This document shows, in pieces, positions 21,901 to 32,100 of a DNA stretch of 64,000 nt. Made by a program: the position numbers and the translations under genes. Positions within the stretch are counted from its first letter, which is position 1; each line of letters starts with the position of its first letter. The stretch spans positions 44,264,699-44,328,698 of the forward strand of contig NC_074718.1 in NCBI RefSeq assembly GCF_947242115.1, read 5' to 3'. Source of the stretch: Biomphalaria glabrata (lineage: Eukaryota > Mollusca > Gastropoda > Planorbidae). Under the pieces are notes generated by a model, which did no database searches, had not been told where the DNA came from, and saw only the letters and a program-made list of their open reading frames with translations.

Positions 21901-22685
21901 ATATTCCTTTAAAAGAGATGATAATTACATCCTGTACATAAATTTTAACTTAGTATTTCATGTTAATTAGATGTAAACATTTCTTTTTATGATGTTCAGT
22001 TTATCTGGCTGATTCAAGCAACCAATAATATGGCATGCTCTAATGACACTTAGAAAGAAAAATAAATTTAGTTTTTAAATGACTTTATTTTAGAATGTGT
22101 AGTAAGAAATGTACTTTTACATGTTTGATCTCCCTCACACATTTGAATTAAATGGACTTTCGGCCCCACACATTAGAACTATAGGGACTTTCAGCCCCAC
22201 ACATTAGAATTAAATGGACTTTGAGCCCCACACATTAGAACTAAATGGACTTACAGCCCCACACATTATAACTAAATTGACTTTCAGCCCCACACATTAG
22301 AATTAAATGGATACTTGCAAACATCCTCATAATCTAAATATTTACTTTTAATTGACTAGCATTTATACTCTGAATTGAGTAGCAAAACTAAACACTTTAT
22401 ATTAAGTCCTCTCAGTCTTCCATTCAGTCTTTGACTCAGCCTAGATTTTGCATTTGCATTTTCCATTTATTTGTATTTGGCAGCAATGGTTTATATGATC
22501 CATGGTCTAGTGGAGGAGTGATGGAGTCAATATCTGACACAGTTATTGCTATACAGATTCCTAAGGGTGCCCACCATTTAGACTTGAGAGCCAAGAACCC
22601 TTTGGATACTCCATCAGTTATCAGAGCTAGAATACAAGAAGGAAATATTCTACGAAGCTGGTTAAAATTGACACCTGGTCTATGA
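9984..22685 (+). CDS. PRCP: Lysosomal Pro-X carboxypeptidase (prolylcarboxypeptidase), nine exons, complete
   Basis: A serine carboxypeptidase of family S28 that removes the residue after a penultimate proline, in lysosomes or after secretion. Exons: 9984-10148, 11793-11933, 14855-14956, 15069-15250, 15944-16101, 18349-18521, 20062-20226, 21206-21390 and 22484-22685. They total 1473 bp and give 490 residues (human: 496). The ATG has A at -3 and is followed by a hydrophobic signal peptide (about residues 1-22). [15 protein letters not shown] and [14 protein letters not shown] are family signatures. The catalytic triad is Ser178 in GGSYGG, Asp429 in YDPWSSGG and His454 in GAHHLDL. Several N-x-S/T sites agree with secretory-pathway entry. 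Alignment from memory fits PRCP better than DPP7 (e.g. [22 protein letters not shown]). All junctions are GT-AG and in phase, with no breaks. Confidence 0.95.
10250..10592 (+). mobile_element. LINE 3' end with (ATT)n tail in PRCP intron 1
   Basis: TTTTACCATCACA..., CTCTTTTGTTCCC-TGGCAATGA and CAATAAAGATTATTATTATT occur in the same order at 57800-58045. The conserved words, the AATAAAG and the ATT repeat tail mark the 3' end of a non-LTR element whose 5' part is missing. Confidence 0.6.
10690..11160 (-). mobile_element. LINE ORF2 C-terminal fragment (endonuclease/RT type)
   Basis: The - strand translation, with breaks, gives [42 protein letters not shown] and [10 protein letters not shown]. 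These are the usual terminal blocks of Jockey/RTE-type LINEs ('...RRWRWIGHTLRKP...QGKRKRGRP...'). It is decayed, with several breaks, and lies in PRCP intron 1. Confidence 0.7.
11446..11609. mobile_element. 164-bp hAT-type MITE inserted in a SINE-A
   Basis: The ends CAGGGGCGTAGCTAGG and CCTAGCTACGCCACTG form 16-bp inverted repeats with one mismatch. The flanks TGGTCTCG and CAGTCTCG look like an 8-bp target duplication with two changes. The surrounding sequence is a SINE-A split by this insertion (3' part 11610-11725). There is no coding capacity. Confidence 0.75.
11610..11725 (+). mobile_element. SINE-A, 3' part of a copy split by the MITE
   Basis: GATGATCCCAGGTTTTATATCC, CTTCCTGCAGAAGGTTTGAG, AATCTTCAATTATGAAAGAAC and the AAACA-rich tail follow the SINE-A order. 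The 5' part is to the left of 11446. Confidence 0.65.
12275..12497 (+). mobile_element. SINE-C (tRNA-derived) copy in PRCP intron 2
   Basis: GGGGGCTCGAGTTTGAATCCC (B-box region), GAGTTGTGTTTGCTTAGAGC, then CTCCCAGTTACCCC, GGGTCCACAAA-GAGATTGGACC and a terminal GAGAGTAGTGCTAAATAAAAG. The copies at 19745-19990 and 58063-58295 share this layout. Confidence 0.7.
12566..12647. mobile_element. 82-bp MITE with TTAACCCTT ends
   Basis: TTAACCCTTAAGGTG at one end and CACTTTAAAGGTTAA at the other form inverted repeats. The same family, in inverted orientation, is at 38132-38235. Confidence 0.6.
12863..13220 (+). mobile_element. SINE-B split by a LINE 3' fragment
   Basis: The SINE-B head (GGTGGCTGAGTAGTGAAGC...TTGGCTTCTG) runs to about 13028. 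The terminal SINE words (CAGATGATTTTTACATCATC, GATTGCAAG, TACTTTACTTT) resume at about 13161. Between them, 13029-13160 is a separate repeat (GACTGCTTTATTGATCC...) that also occurs alone at 28108-28225. This is a nested insertion, so the SINE is older. Confidence 0.75.
13221..14100. other. PRCP intron 2, middle part, no gene seen
   Basis: AT-rich sequence with a T-run at about 13879-13895. The open frames here are short and carry no recognisable domain. Confidence 0.5.
14105..14290 (-). mobile_element. SINE-B (tRNA-derived) copy
   Basis: The complement has CAGGCGTGGTGGCTGAGCGG at the head, a B-box-like GGTTTGAATCC, GAAGACTGGGATTTTTTAAT, GAGTCCACCCAGCTCTAATG and AAAGGCGGTTGGTC. It has the tRNA-like head and the tail of the family. 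Confidence 0.8.
14433..14573 (+). mobile_element. Nimbus-like LINE 3' end with (GAA)n tail
   Basis: TGGCCCCAAAACCTTCC, AACTATACGGAGAGCTGCC, TGATCTGGAAACCACTGCGC and GAAGAAGAAGAAG. The same string order ends the copies at 54793, 59690 and, inverted, 62656. Confidence 0.75.
16246..16620 (-). mobile_element. Two adjacent CR1/Jockey-like LINE 3' ends in PRCP intron 5
   Basis: 16246-16490 is a good match to the 9190-9370 element (complement). 16498-16620 is a second, more decayed copy that restarts at the same 3' end (AAAAGATAATTACATCCTACA). Two independent insertions or a local duplication are possible. Confidence 0.7.
17487..17890 (+). mobile_element. RTE/Jockey-type LINE ORF2 tail in PRCP intron 5
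   Basis: The translated pieces [29 protein letters not shown] and [15 protein letters not shown] are followed by the typical VV(P)QLTN end. They match 35445-36075 and 36690-37200. The copy is interrupted by stops and 5'-truncated. Confidence 0.75.
18637..18787 (+). mobile_element. SINE-A copy in PRCP intron 6
   Basis: Contains TTATGCACTCTGGA, a B-box-like AGGTTCTAAC, CATCCCCCATCATCCTGCGG, AATAATCTTCCACTCTGAAG and a terminal A-rich tail. It is decayed relative to 7989-8157. Confidence 0.65.
19402..19552 (+). mobile_element. SINE-A copy in PRCP intron 6
   Basis: TGGCTGCCTAGTTGTGTGG head, GGTTCAAACCC B-box, CATCCTGTGATAGC, ATTATCTTCAAGGCTGAAG and an A-rich end. Confidence 0.7.
19745..19992 (-). 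mobile_element. SINE-C copy in PRCP intron 6
   Basis: The complement begins GGGAAGCGTGGTCGAGAGGC (leucine-tRNA-like head) and has GGTTCGACACCCGACTCAGG. It ends in AAGCATGAAAGTAGCGCTAT-ATAAAAGC. It is well preserved and agrees with 58063-58295. Confidence 0.8.
20834..21080 (-). mobile_element. SINE-B copy in PRCP intron 7
   Basis: The complement has TTCTGAACTGAGGGGGTCTC, GAAGACTAGGATTTTT, TCTAATGGGTACCTGACATT, CATCATCTGCCCCATAGATC and AAGGGGTACTTTAAA. A poly-A expansion is visible at about 21002-21016. Confidence 0.75.
21085..21180 (-). mobile_element. RTE/Jockey-type LINE 3' fragment abutting PRCP exon 8
   Basis: Complement of CAATTCCTTAGTCTGTTGGC and GGGGCACCACACAAGATTTG. These are the terminal words of the LINE at 36690-37200. 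The fragment ends about 25 bp before the exon 8 acceptor. Confidence 0.6.
21391..22483 (+). other. PRCP intron 8: poly-G run, decayed LINE, 32-bp minisatellite
   Basis: A long G-run at about 21622-21638, an old CR1/Jockey-like 3' end at about 21905-22060 (minus), and the tandem array at 22136-22312. No exon was seen here, and the frame passes directly from 21390 to 22484. Confidence 0.6.
22136..22312 (+). repeat. About 32-bp minisatellite, five to six units
   Basis: Repeated words CACACATTAGAA(T/C)TAAATGG and ACTTTCAGCCCCACAC, with small differences between units. Confidence 0.9.
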
Positions 22686-23284
22686 AACCTTTTTTAATCA
22701 AAAGACTGCTACAGCTAAGATAGCTATATCAAGTGTATTTTTACATTTTGACTACTTAATGATCACAGTCTAATCACAATCATTTACATGTTAGACTTTC
22801 CAGAAATCATCTCATATTTCAAATGAGATTTTTTGTGTCAAATATTTTTTCACAATTTTAAAAAATTTATCCTACTTTTCTTGAAAAAAAAAATGTGAAT
22901 GAAAGATACCTAATTATAGTTCTGAGGGACTAATCTGCATAGAAATTTTTTTTCGGTGAAATCTTTTCAGAAGGTCTACATTTTACAATCAATTATACAC
23001 CATTCATTCTTTTTGATTTAACAATTGAAATCAATTAAGCATACTATTTCAATATTATCAAACAATCAAACGTCCTTAATTTTCTTCTAGTCAGAAATCA
23101 TCTTTTCCTTATTTTATTATGATCTGTTATATAAGAGCCAAAATATATTAGCATAAACCATATATTTGCTTAATGTACTTGATTGTTTCTGCTAAAGCAA
23201 ATACTGATACTTTAAATTGCAAAATTAAATGTAAATATATGTACAAAAAGAATATTACATATGCATTCTAATTTATTGCAATAT

Positions 23285-23425
23285 GAAGATTTGTATAAAC
23301 ATTTATTTTTTTTTTACATGTTCATGTAATGAGAATAAAAATTAAATTACAAAGTCAAATTTTTTTTTACATGTTCATGTAATGAGAATAAAAATTAAAT
23401 TACAAATAAAAAATTTTTTTACATG
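23285..23425 (+). repeat. Tandem duplication carrying the PRCP polyadenylation signal
   Basis: A roughly 53-bp unit (T-run, ACATGTTCATGTAATGAG, AATAAAAATTAAATTAC) occurs twice with a partial third. AATAAA lies at 23334-23339 and 23387-23392. It is about 0.65 kb after the PRCP stop on the coding strand, so these are candidate alternative poly(A) sites. Confidence 0.75.
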
Positions 23426-25150
23426 ACTTAGACAAAGACTGCTTTATTTATACTAATTGGAAATTGTGTATCTTTTTCAATTGGAACAATAACTATGGCT
23501 TCCTTCAGTCATGAAGCGATGACAATGGATCATGTCAATGTCATAGAAATGAGATGAATGCCTGGTCATTGGTTGGAATGTTGCCGCCCACACAGTAGTT
23601 CCATCTTTTCCATGCAACTGATGTATCCAAATCAGTAATTTTTCTTTGGGGTTGACTTCTGAAGCCTTTCCCATGTTTGGGTATAACTGCAAGGCAGCAT
23701 AAGTTTGAATTCAGTTTTCCTTCTCCAAGGTGGGTAACCAGCCAAAGCTAACTGTATGAGCCCCTCCTACCCAAAGCTTACTGGTTTATGCAACAGTTAC
23801 TGGCCTTTGTCCCACTGGACCCAACATCTAAGCTACACATAAAGGACAGGATTTGGACTGGTAGTCAGATATTTTGCATGCCATAAAAGCATTTATATGA
23901 AGTAGGGTGCATTTATCCATTACCACTTCTGGCATAAAAGCCATACTGAACAAAAAAAAAACAACAAGAACTTGCTAAGAACAGACGCAACAGTTTTAAA
24001 TTGTAATTCAATGATTCAATTGGCAACTTTAAAAAATAAGATAAGATAATTATTATTGGTCCAATCCAATGGAAATTCAGTTTCACTACAATTGACCACC
24101 TCAGCGTAACTACTGTAACAATAACAATATAGATGCAAATGGGAACAACATTCACACACAAAACACATTCACAGCCAGCACTTTATGAATTAGACTTCTA
24201 TGAACTTCTTGATGATGACAGATGGATGACCTTGTAATACTGACTGAAAGTGGGATAGTGTTTGCAAATCTTTGTTTTAGTCCTAATGGATAGGAGAGGA
24301 CCACTTCATTCAGATCTGGCGGTTAAATGGGTGCAGGTTGTCTTTAAATAAAAATAAATATAAAATAAACTATATATCTAGATCTAAGATTACTCAATAA
24401 GTATTCTTTTTTAATTAATTTTATCACAGTACTAGTATATTTGTCTATTATTGGTCTAATTTGTTTTATAAGCATCAGGCACTTGTTAAGATTTAAGAAT
24501 GATAGAAGGGTCTCAAGCATAGACCACATAATAAGCTTATATTTTCAAATATATTTATTTGTTATTTAGTTCTGCATTAATCTACCAAATAAATAATGAG
24601 CACAGAATTCTTGACATATAATTCAGACTTCTCTGTCATATTTGGGAAACTCGATGCAAATGTAATTACCTTTTCCATCCCAGTTTCAAAACAAGTCACT
24701 ATTCAAACACAAATTAAAGACAATGAATATTATATTTAAAGTAAAGGTGCCAACTAAACTTCACTAACAAATATTAAATATTGAAAAGCGATACATTAAA
24801 TAATAATTATAAAAATGCACCCAAATCTTGAGTATTAAAAACACAAAATATGTTTTACAATTGTACAGTACATGGAATAACAATTCTCAAACACATGCAA
24901 GCATCTCAACAATACTTTGAATAACATAGGCTAGCATTCTAAAATTCTGAGCTGATGTTTTATAGTGCTTTGAAATATGAGATAACTTAGTTAATAATTT
25001 TGACAGAATTTTCAAATTTGATTAAATAGACAAAAACATGCCTGAAGCAAAATATTTATCACTCCAGAAGGAGAGATTTTCCAGAAAAATTTCTGCAAAA
25101 CTATCACAAATTTATCATTAAAAAAAAAACAACTTCAGGTCTATGTTGCT
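23426..25150. other. Intergenic sequence between convergent PRCP and SLC36
   Basis: A decayed copy of the dispersed repeat at 23505-23690 and AT-rich unique-looking sequence. No supported gene was found. Confidence 0.5.
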
Positions 25151-25151
25151 T

Positions 25152-25258
25152 TTATATATATATATATATATAATATAATATATATTTTATATATATATAT
25201 ATATTATATTATATATATTATATTTTATATTATATTATATATTATATATATATTTTAT
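25152..25258. repeat. AT-rich microsatellite
   Basis: Roughly 100 bp of TA/TATA/ATT variants, almost free of G and C. It abuts the LINE fragment that follows. Confidence 0.9.
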
Positions 25259-25338
25259 AGCAAGGCCCACGACACAAGATCCAGCTGGAATAACCTGCCC
25301 AGTGTGCAGCCGAACATTTCGGGCTCACATAGGTCTCT
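25259..25338 (+). mobile_element. LINE C-terminal zinc-finger fragment at the end of SLC36
   Basis: The + strand reads ARPTTQDPAGITCPVCSRTF-RAHIGL. This is the CxxC...H 'R.GL-SH' tail found at the end of many molluscan LINE ORF2 proteins. It lies next to the SLC36 stop codon at 25346 (opposite strand). Confidence 0.55.
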
Positions 25339-25345
25339 TTTATTA

Positions 25346-28300
25346 TTAAAATGTTGTAATTATATTTTTTAATGATTCTACAGTCCCAAATATCAAAATG
25401 AGCATGCCAAAAATGATAATTGCAGCATCTTTGATTGTTGTTGTGACTGTCAGCTGTCCCTCTACACTTAAAGTCATAAGTTCCATTAAAGCCTGTTAAT
25501 AATAAAACAATTAATTACTTGATGAAATAAATACAAATGTTCATATTTTATTCAAGTGATTTTAAATAATTCTAAAGCTTGATACAACATGCATGTTAAC
25601 CAATGGCTTGAATTCTGCCAAGTCACTGGTTTTCCTGGCTGGCTCAGGCAACCCATTCTATGCTCTAATAGCACTAGGGAAGAATGAGCATTTGTACAAA
25701 TTTGTCCTAGCATATGGAGCGAGAAATGTGCCTTTATCTTTCTGAGTAATTTATTACATTTTTGTATTTGAAGATTATGGTTCAGTGTTTTATGTATAAT
25801 TGCTACTTTACTTCTGAGTCTTCTATCCTGAAGGCTTTCTAAATTAAGTGATTTTACTAAAGGTGTTACTCTAATCAACTGTGAATATTCATTTGTTATG
25901 AATCTCACTGCTCAATTTTGTGTCTGTTCCAGTTTCTTAATGTTTTCTTGAGTTGAGGTGTCTCAAAAAGAGGATGCATATTCTATTTTTGGCCAAACCA
26001 AGGTTAAATAACATTTTAGTTTTATGTTCTTATTTGATTTATAGAAATTTCTTTTAATAAACCCTAATGCTTTGATTTTTTTATAGTTCCTAGTACAGAC
26101 TTACTGGTAGAATTAATGATAAAACACTCCCAAAGAATGAGCCAATGAAAACCATCAGAGAATCCAGATGGGGCACTAATACGGATACTGCAACTATAAA
26201 AACAAAACATTTAATTAATCAGTTGAACTAACCAATTGTTGTAGAAACTTGTCTACCCACAAAATAAAATGCTTTATTGCAAATAATTTCACTATGATTA
26301 TGAAAAAAGTGCAATTGTTGTTTACTCTAAATAAAACACACATGTATACATTATCTACACCACTTTTGTTCCAGAGTAAGCTCTGTGCTACCTGGATTTA
26401 ACCCTTTTAACAGAAACTAATGAAGAATGTTCAGAATTGATAACAGCCCTATTGTGAATCTGCCTGAATCCAGTATCATTGAGTATTCTCTTTTTTTTCA
26501 GAGTAGTCTCTAGTTGGCAGATAATGACCCTAGTGTAACCCTTCATGAGTTCATGCGAATCAAGTTTGATTTACGCTGTCTTCATGTCATATTTTTTAAA
26601 TGCAAAGTTTATGATTAACAATTCCCTTTACAAAAGGGGTATTAGTTAAGTCTCTGGAAACTCCTAGCCAACACACAAAAAAATGCACAAATATACTTTA
26701 GCCTGAAAGTAACTTCAAGCTAAATTTGTATTTTATCACATGATACCTGACATCTGGAGGCGCTGTGGATGAGCGGTAAAGCACTTGGCTTCTGAACTGG
26801 GGGTCCCAGGTTCAAATCCTGTTAAAGACTGGGATTTTTAAGTTTGAGATCTTGGAGCGCCTCTGAGTCCACCCAGCTTAACATTAATTAGGGAGAAGTA
26901 AAGGCAGTTGGTCATTGTGCTGGCCACGACGCTCTCATTAACCATGGGCCTCAGAAACAGATGACCTTTACATCATCTGCCACATAGATTGCAAGGTCTA
27001 AAAGGGGAACTTTACTTTATGGTGCTATCAACAATTAAACACTTACAAATGAGAGTGAGTAATACTGCTCTTGTAAAACATTGGGCAACTCTTCCAAACT
27101 TTTCAATTTGATCACTAGTCATCTGTTTTTTTACTGCTGGCCAGATAATACTTATAGGTACATAGAACTGAATCCCAACAGAGAGGATCATGGCAACTAC
27201 AAACAAAATAGTCACAGATGTGTAGAGCCTAAAAGTATTTTTCATTATTTCAAAAAAATATTATTAATGAGATAAAGCTAGAGAATTAGTAGCCTACTAC
27301 TAAAAACAATAAAAATAAATTAATTGTTTCTATACTCTCATGTTATCTACTTTTTTAAAGCGGTAGCAGAAGATGAATTGGATGCTCTTAGATAAATTAA
27401 GATGATAATGTGAATTATTTTTTTTAAATTGCATGTTTCAGATGTTCCTTTAGAATTGAAGATTGTTACTAGTGTTATTGTACACAATGTGTTAAGTAAT
27501 ATATGCTCTTCCTAAAGTTAATATCACTGTCACCTAATCCTTCAAGTTACAGTGGAGAGAACATGAAGAATTGGTAGTCTAAAGGAAAGTTGTAAAAGAA
27601 TGGACTGGCCTCTTGATATTCTACTAAGAACAGCTGCTGACTGAGAAAAATGGAGAGATTTGCTTATGTGAACTGTCATAGCATCCCTGTCAAGGGACAG
27701 ATAAGATGAGAGCCCAAACCTCCCACAGGATTGTGGAGATTATGGCAGGTAGAGCTCAAACCCTTTACCATCAAGATAACATTCCATATTGTAGACCACA
27801 AAACCAGACAGACAGATTCAGAATAGGATGTAATAATCTTCAATTCTAAACAGAAAACCAGAATATTGACTGACCAATGCCTTTTAGTCTAAAGGTGACG
27901 GCGAAGTTCATTAGAGGAGACAAATAGGCCAATGGGGAAGCAAAAAAAAAAACCAGTGGGTTGCAAAATGGAAGATTATTACGTTGGCAAGGAAGGAAGA
28001 GTATCAAATACCAGGAAAAGAAAACAAACAAGTTTGCACTTTTACTGGTCAACACTCTTTTCTGGCAAAAAGGAGGAATTCCTCAATACTGTAAATAGAT
28101 GAAAGACTAAAACTAAGACTGCTTTATTGATCCTTAAGGAAATTTGTTGTGATTACAAGGACTCTTTTCTCATATGAAGACAACACAACAGAAACATACC
28201 ATAAATACAACAGACACAACATTAAAAGTTCATTCAGCAACTACACACAGGCATCTTGGTCCTTTTCATGTTTCCTGATCAACGAGTGGTGTTGATATAG

Positions 28301-29097
28301 TCTGAAAGCTGAGCTAGTTCTGTCCTATTGAAAGACATGAGTCACTATCAAAAGTCATTCTTCAAGGTATAGTAGAGGGAGCAGGAAGAAATGGTCCTCC
28401 AAAGAAAAGCTGGCTGGATGACAAAAGAATGATCGGCCTCTTAATATCCTAAGAACAGCTGCTGACAAGGAAAAGTGGATTAGATTATGCAAACTGTGAC
28501 AGCCACTCAACAACGAAAGTCAAGGGACAGGTGAGATGAGGTGAAAATATGAAGATCAATTTTAAAAGTAATTTTTTTTAAGGTTTTTGATACAAAATTT
28601 ACATAAACGCTTACAAAGTCCTCTATTATTTACTAGCATCTTACAAATATTTTTTTCTCGGTAAAATTGTATAACATCTGATTTTTCTTTTCTTCAATAA
28701 TCTCTACATATAAGCGAAAAACAAAAGCTCAATATAATTAAGATATGATCTTTTTTACAATTCTTCTGAAACATAAATTCACATTCCAAAGTTCTGAATA
28801 AAAAATTACCAGTTATTTTGTGGCAAATTGAGGGTAATAGTTGTTGCTGTATCCTCTCCAAACTTTAAATATCCATAGAATCCCATACAGGAGTACAAGG
28901 CTATTATTATTGTCATTGCCAAACTCAGCAAGCCATTCCAGCCTCCATAATCATTGATATTGATCAGTTTACTTCTTACAGATATGGTCTGAAAAGGAGT
29001 TTTTAACTTAAATGAATGACTATAGATAAATAGAATAATATAAAAGGAAAAAGATTTTGTTTGTTGGAATGTCACAAAATAGATAAAACAACAACAG

Positions 29098-29151
<54 letters not shown>

Positions 29152-32100
29152 TAAAGTACATGTTGGTACATAAATATTCATGATTCTATAATCTTTAATT
29201 TCCTGAGCAATGCTTCTCAGCCTCACCATGGCCCTTGGGTTAAAACAGTCATTAGAGGAGATGATTGGGTCAATAAGGAAGCACAAAAGAGCCCCTGTTG
29301 TGGTGCCTAAGGACCAAGTCCATTGCACTGGCACTGATGGAAGAACACCCCAAAAAACATGAAACTATCCACACACCATTCATCAAAGGACTGTTTTATG
29401 ATGGACACCTGCACAGCTGATATGGTATACAGACTGAATGTGGGGGGGTTTCCCTGATGTGCTCAGCCTTTGGCTTTCACTTCTACTTTGAGCGCCTTGG
29501 AATACGAACCATTGTTTATAGGGATGTAATAGTTTACGTCTGCTTGGATCTCTTTCCCAGACAGAAGTTTAAAGGCAGAGGGAGACTATCTTCCAGAGTT
29601 CCAAAAGTCATAGACTCAATTCTTATGACAATAAGAAAGAAGAAGAAGAAAAATCTTTTATTTAGCACAATTTTCTTTTAATGTTTAGATATCATTTGTT
29701 TTTTTATTAAGCTGAATTTAAAACAAATTAAGGTCCAATGCATAATGAACGTGTACATGTTCAGCTAATAAAGACTGCTTAAGTTATAAAGGCATACATA
29801 CCAAACATATACTTTCAAAAGCAAACATCGAAGTACCAAAAAACAAAGGTAATGTACTCCAAGAGCTAAAAGCTGGTCTCTCAGAAGAATCTGGCAATCC
29901 CTTAAAAATAATTAACTATTTTTAATAAATAGGTTTAAAATATTCAATATAATTTGAAATACTCTGAATAAAACTGATGTAAAAAAAAATATCACATTTA
30001 TATATAAGAAATAATTGCTATTCATCAAGTTAAATTGATAAATATTTTGTCTCAAAAAAAAGTTGAAGATAAATCATAAGAAAATTATTTTATTAAGAGA
30101 ATTTTAAAAATCAATGATTCAATATTTTTAATGTATATCTAATTGAAAAATTTGTTACATATATATGTTAAGTGAAGAACTTATTACTTACCTGAAAAAG
30201 GCTTTGAAAAATTATAATTAATCCTATAAGATAAGCCAAATTTGCCACTGTTGAAAAAAATGCCAAAGTGTTTAAACTTTTCACCATGATGTAGGGCAGC
30301 AGAATGAGAAAAACAGCGACCTCATAAACTCGTAGAGACTGGCTGTTTGACCAATAGTTATCTAAAATCTGAAAAATAAATTCTACAAAATTTTGACAAG
30401 CAAAGTATTACATTTTTTTAATGTTTACATCTAAATAGTTTGCATAAATGTAAATTATATTCCATGAGGAACTTGCTATTTCTAACTTCAAAGTCATGTG
30501 AGTTTTTAGTCCCATTTACTTTCCTTGTGTTGATGCCAGGTAACCATAGAGCTATGTGTACTCAATGAATTTTAAACCTCTTAAACAAAATTTTACAGAA
30601 AATGTTTTATTGAATATCTGCACTGTTTATACTATGTTGCCACACATTAAAATAAGTATCTACATTTGGAGCATGAATTGAATGTTCTTCCATTTGAAAA
30701 TGTCAAAATGCTAGATGAACAAAAATCCTTCTCTTTGTTGTAGAGAGCAGGTATATTACCATACCTTTTCCCCCTCCTCTTGCTAGTTTATTTACAGATT
30801 AAAATAGAATTTTACATTATTTCACTTTTTTTTTTACATAAATATAAAATTGTAACATTTTTTTAAGTTATCTATATCAAAGGTAAACACAAATAAATAA
30901 AAAAAACTCCACTGCACAGCAGTTACCTCTTTAACATTGACTGCTGCCCACACAATGTTTTCACAATAAAAACTATACTGCATGATAGAATTACCTCTTT
31001 AACATTGACTGCTATCCACACAATGTATTCACAACAAAAACAACACTGAATGATAGATTTACCTCTTTAACATTGACTGCTACCCACACAATGTAAACAC
31101 AACAAAAACTACACTGCATGATACTGATGGAGACACTAGTTATTGTTCTGAAAATAATATTAAAATACTCATTTCTTCTTTAAGTCTACTGGTACCATTA
31201 ATTTCAATCCTTGTTGAAAAGCTAATCAATGCTAGACATTGAAGCATTAAACAAAAATGAACAAAGTAATACAACTGTTACTAAATCTTTAAATATCTTT
31301 GCTAGATGCACATAATATTTACAGTAGGACATCAATTATCTGGATTTATTGTGAACAGGGTCTGTTTGGATCCTTGATATTTTAAATAACCAAAGGCAAA
31401 TGTGTTATCACCCAACAATGACTCTCATGTGATGTGAAGTTCTCTTATGCCATGGTGCAATTTAAAGTTTTTCAGCCAACCAGTGCGGCAAATAAAATTA
31501 GAGGAACAACCCAATTTGCTGTTCATTTGTAATGTCTTTTCACACAACAAAGGTCTCAATATTGAATGTCTTTGCTCTGTCCTTGGGTAAACAACACAAA
31601 GCACAGCATCAAGAGCAGCATCAAGAGCAGTGTCGTTAGCTTCTCTCATTGTCTTCCTTGAACCTTCACTAGAGTCAAAGTTTTGATACTAATTTCACAA
31701 TGGTATCTCGATTGTTTTTAATGTTCATAACTGTGGATGTGCTGATGTTATAAATCTAATCCACAGAAGCTACACTTTCTTCATTGTCAAGGCAATTAAT
31801 TCCATTGTCAGCACATAATGTTTTTGTTCAGCATGGATAAAGCCTGTTTCCCACATTGCACAACAATTCAATACACATCCACTCAACACTTTTTCTCACT
31901 GTTTTCATTGACTTTTTTACATGTTTCAGAAACACGTTACGAGACAGCTGGAATATACCAAGATTCAGAAGAAATGCAGTAGATAAAGTCGCATATCAGC
32001 AAGAGCACTTAGATATCAAACTGTAAAAAAAAAGGCTGCATGAATATTTGATGTTCCAGATGACTGATGTCTGGATAAAAGATGTTCTAACGTGAAAAGA

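Noticed and set aside
25152-25258. Origin or matrix-attachment region based on AT content
   Set aside because: It is a plain AT microsatellite, and no independent evidence is visible.
29020-29334. Small membrane-like protein with poly-Tyr/Ile
   Set aside because: It is translation of an (AT)n tract joined to a dispersed repeat inside an SLC36 intron.
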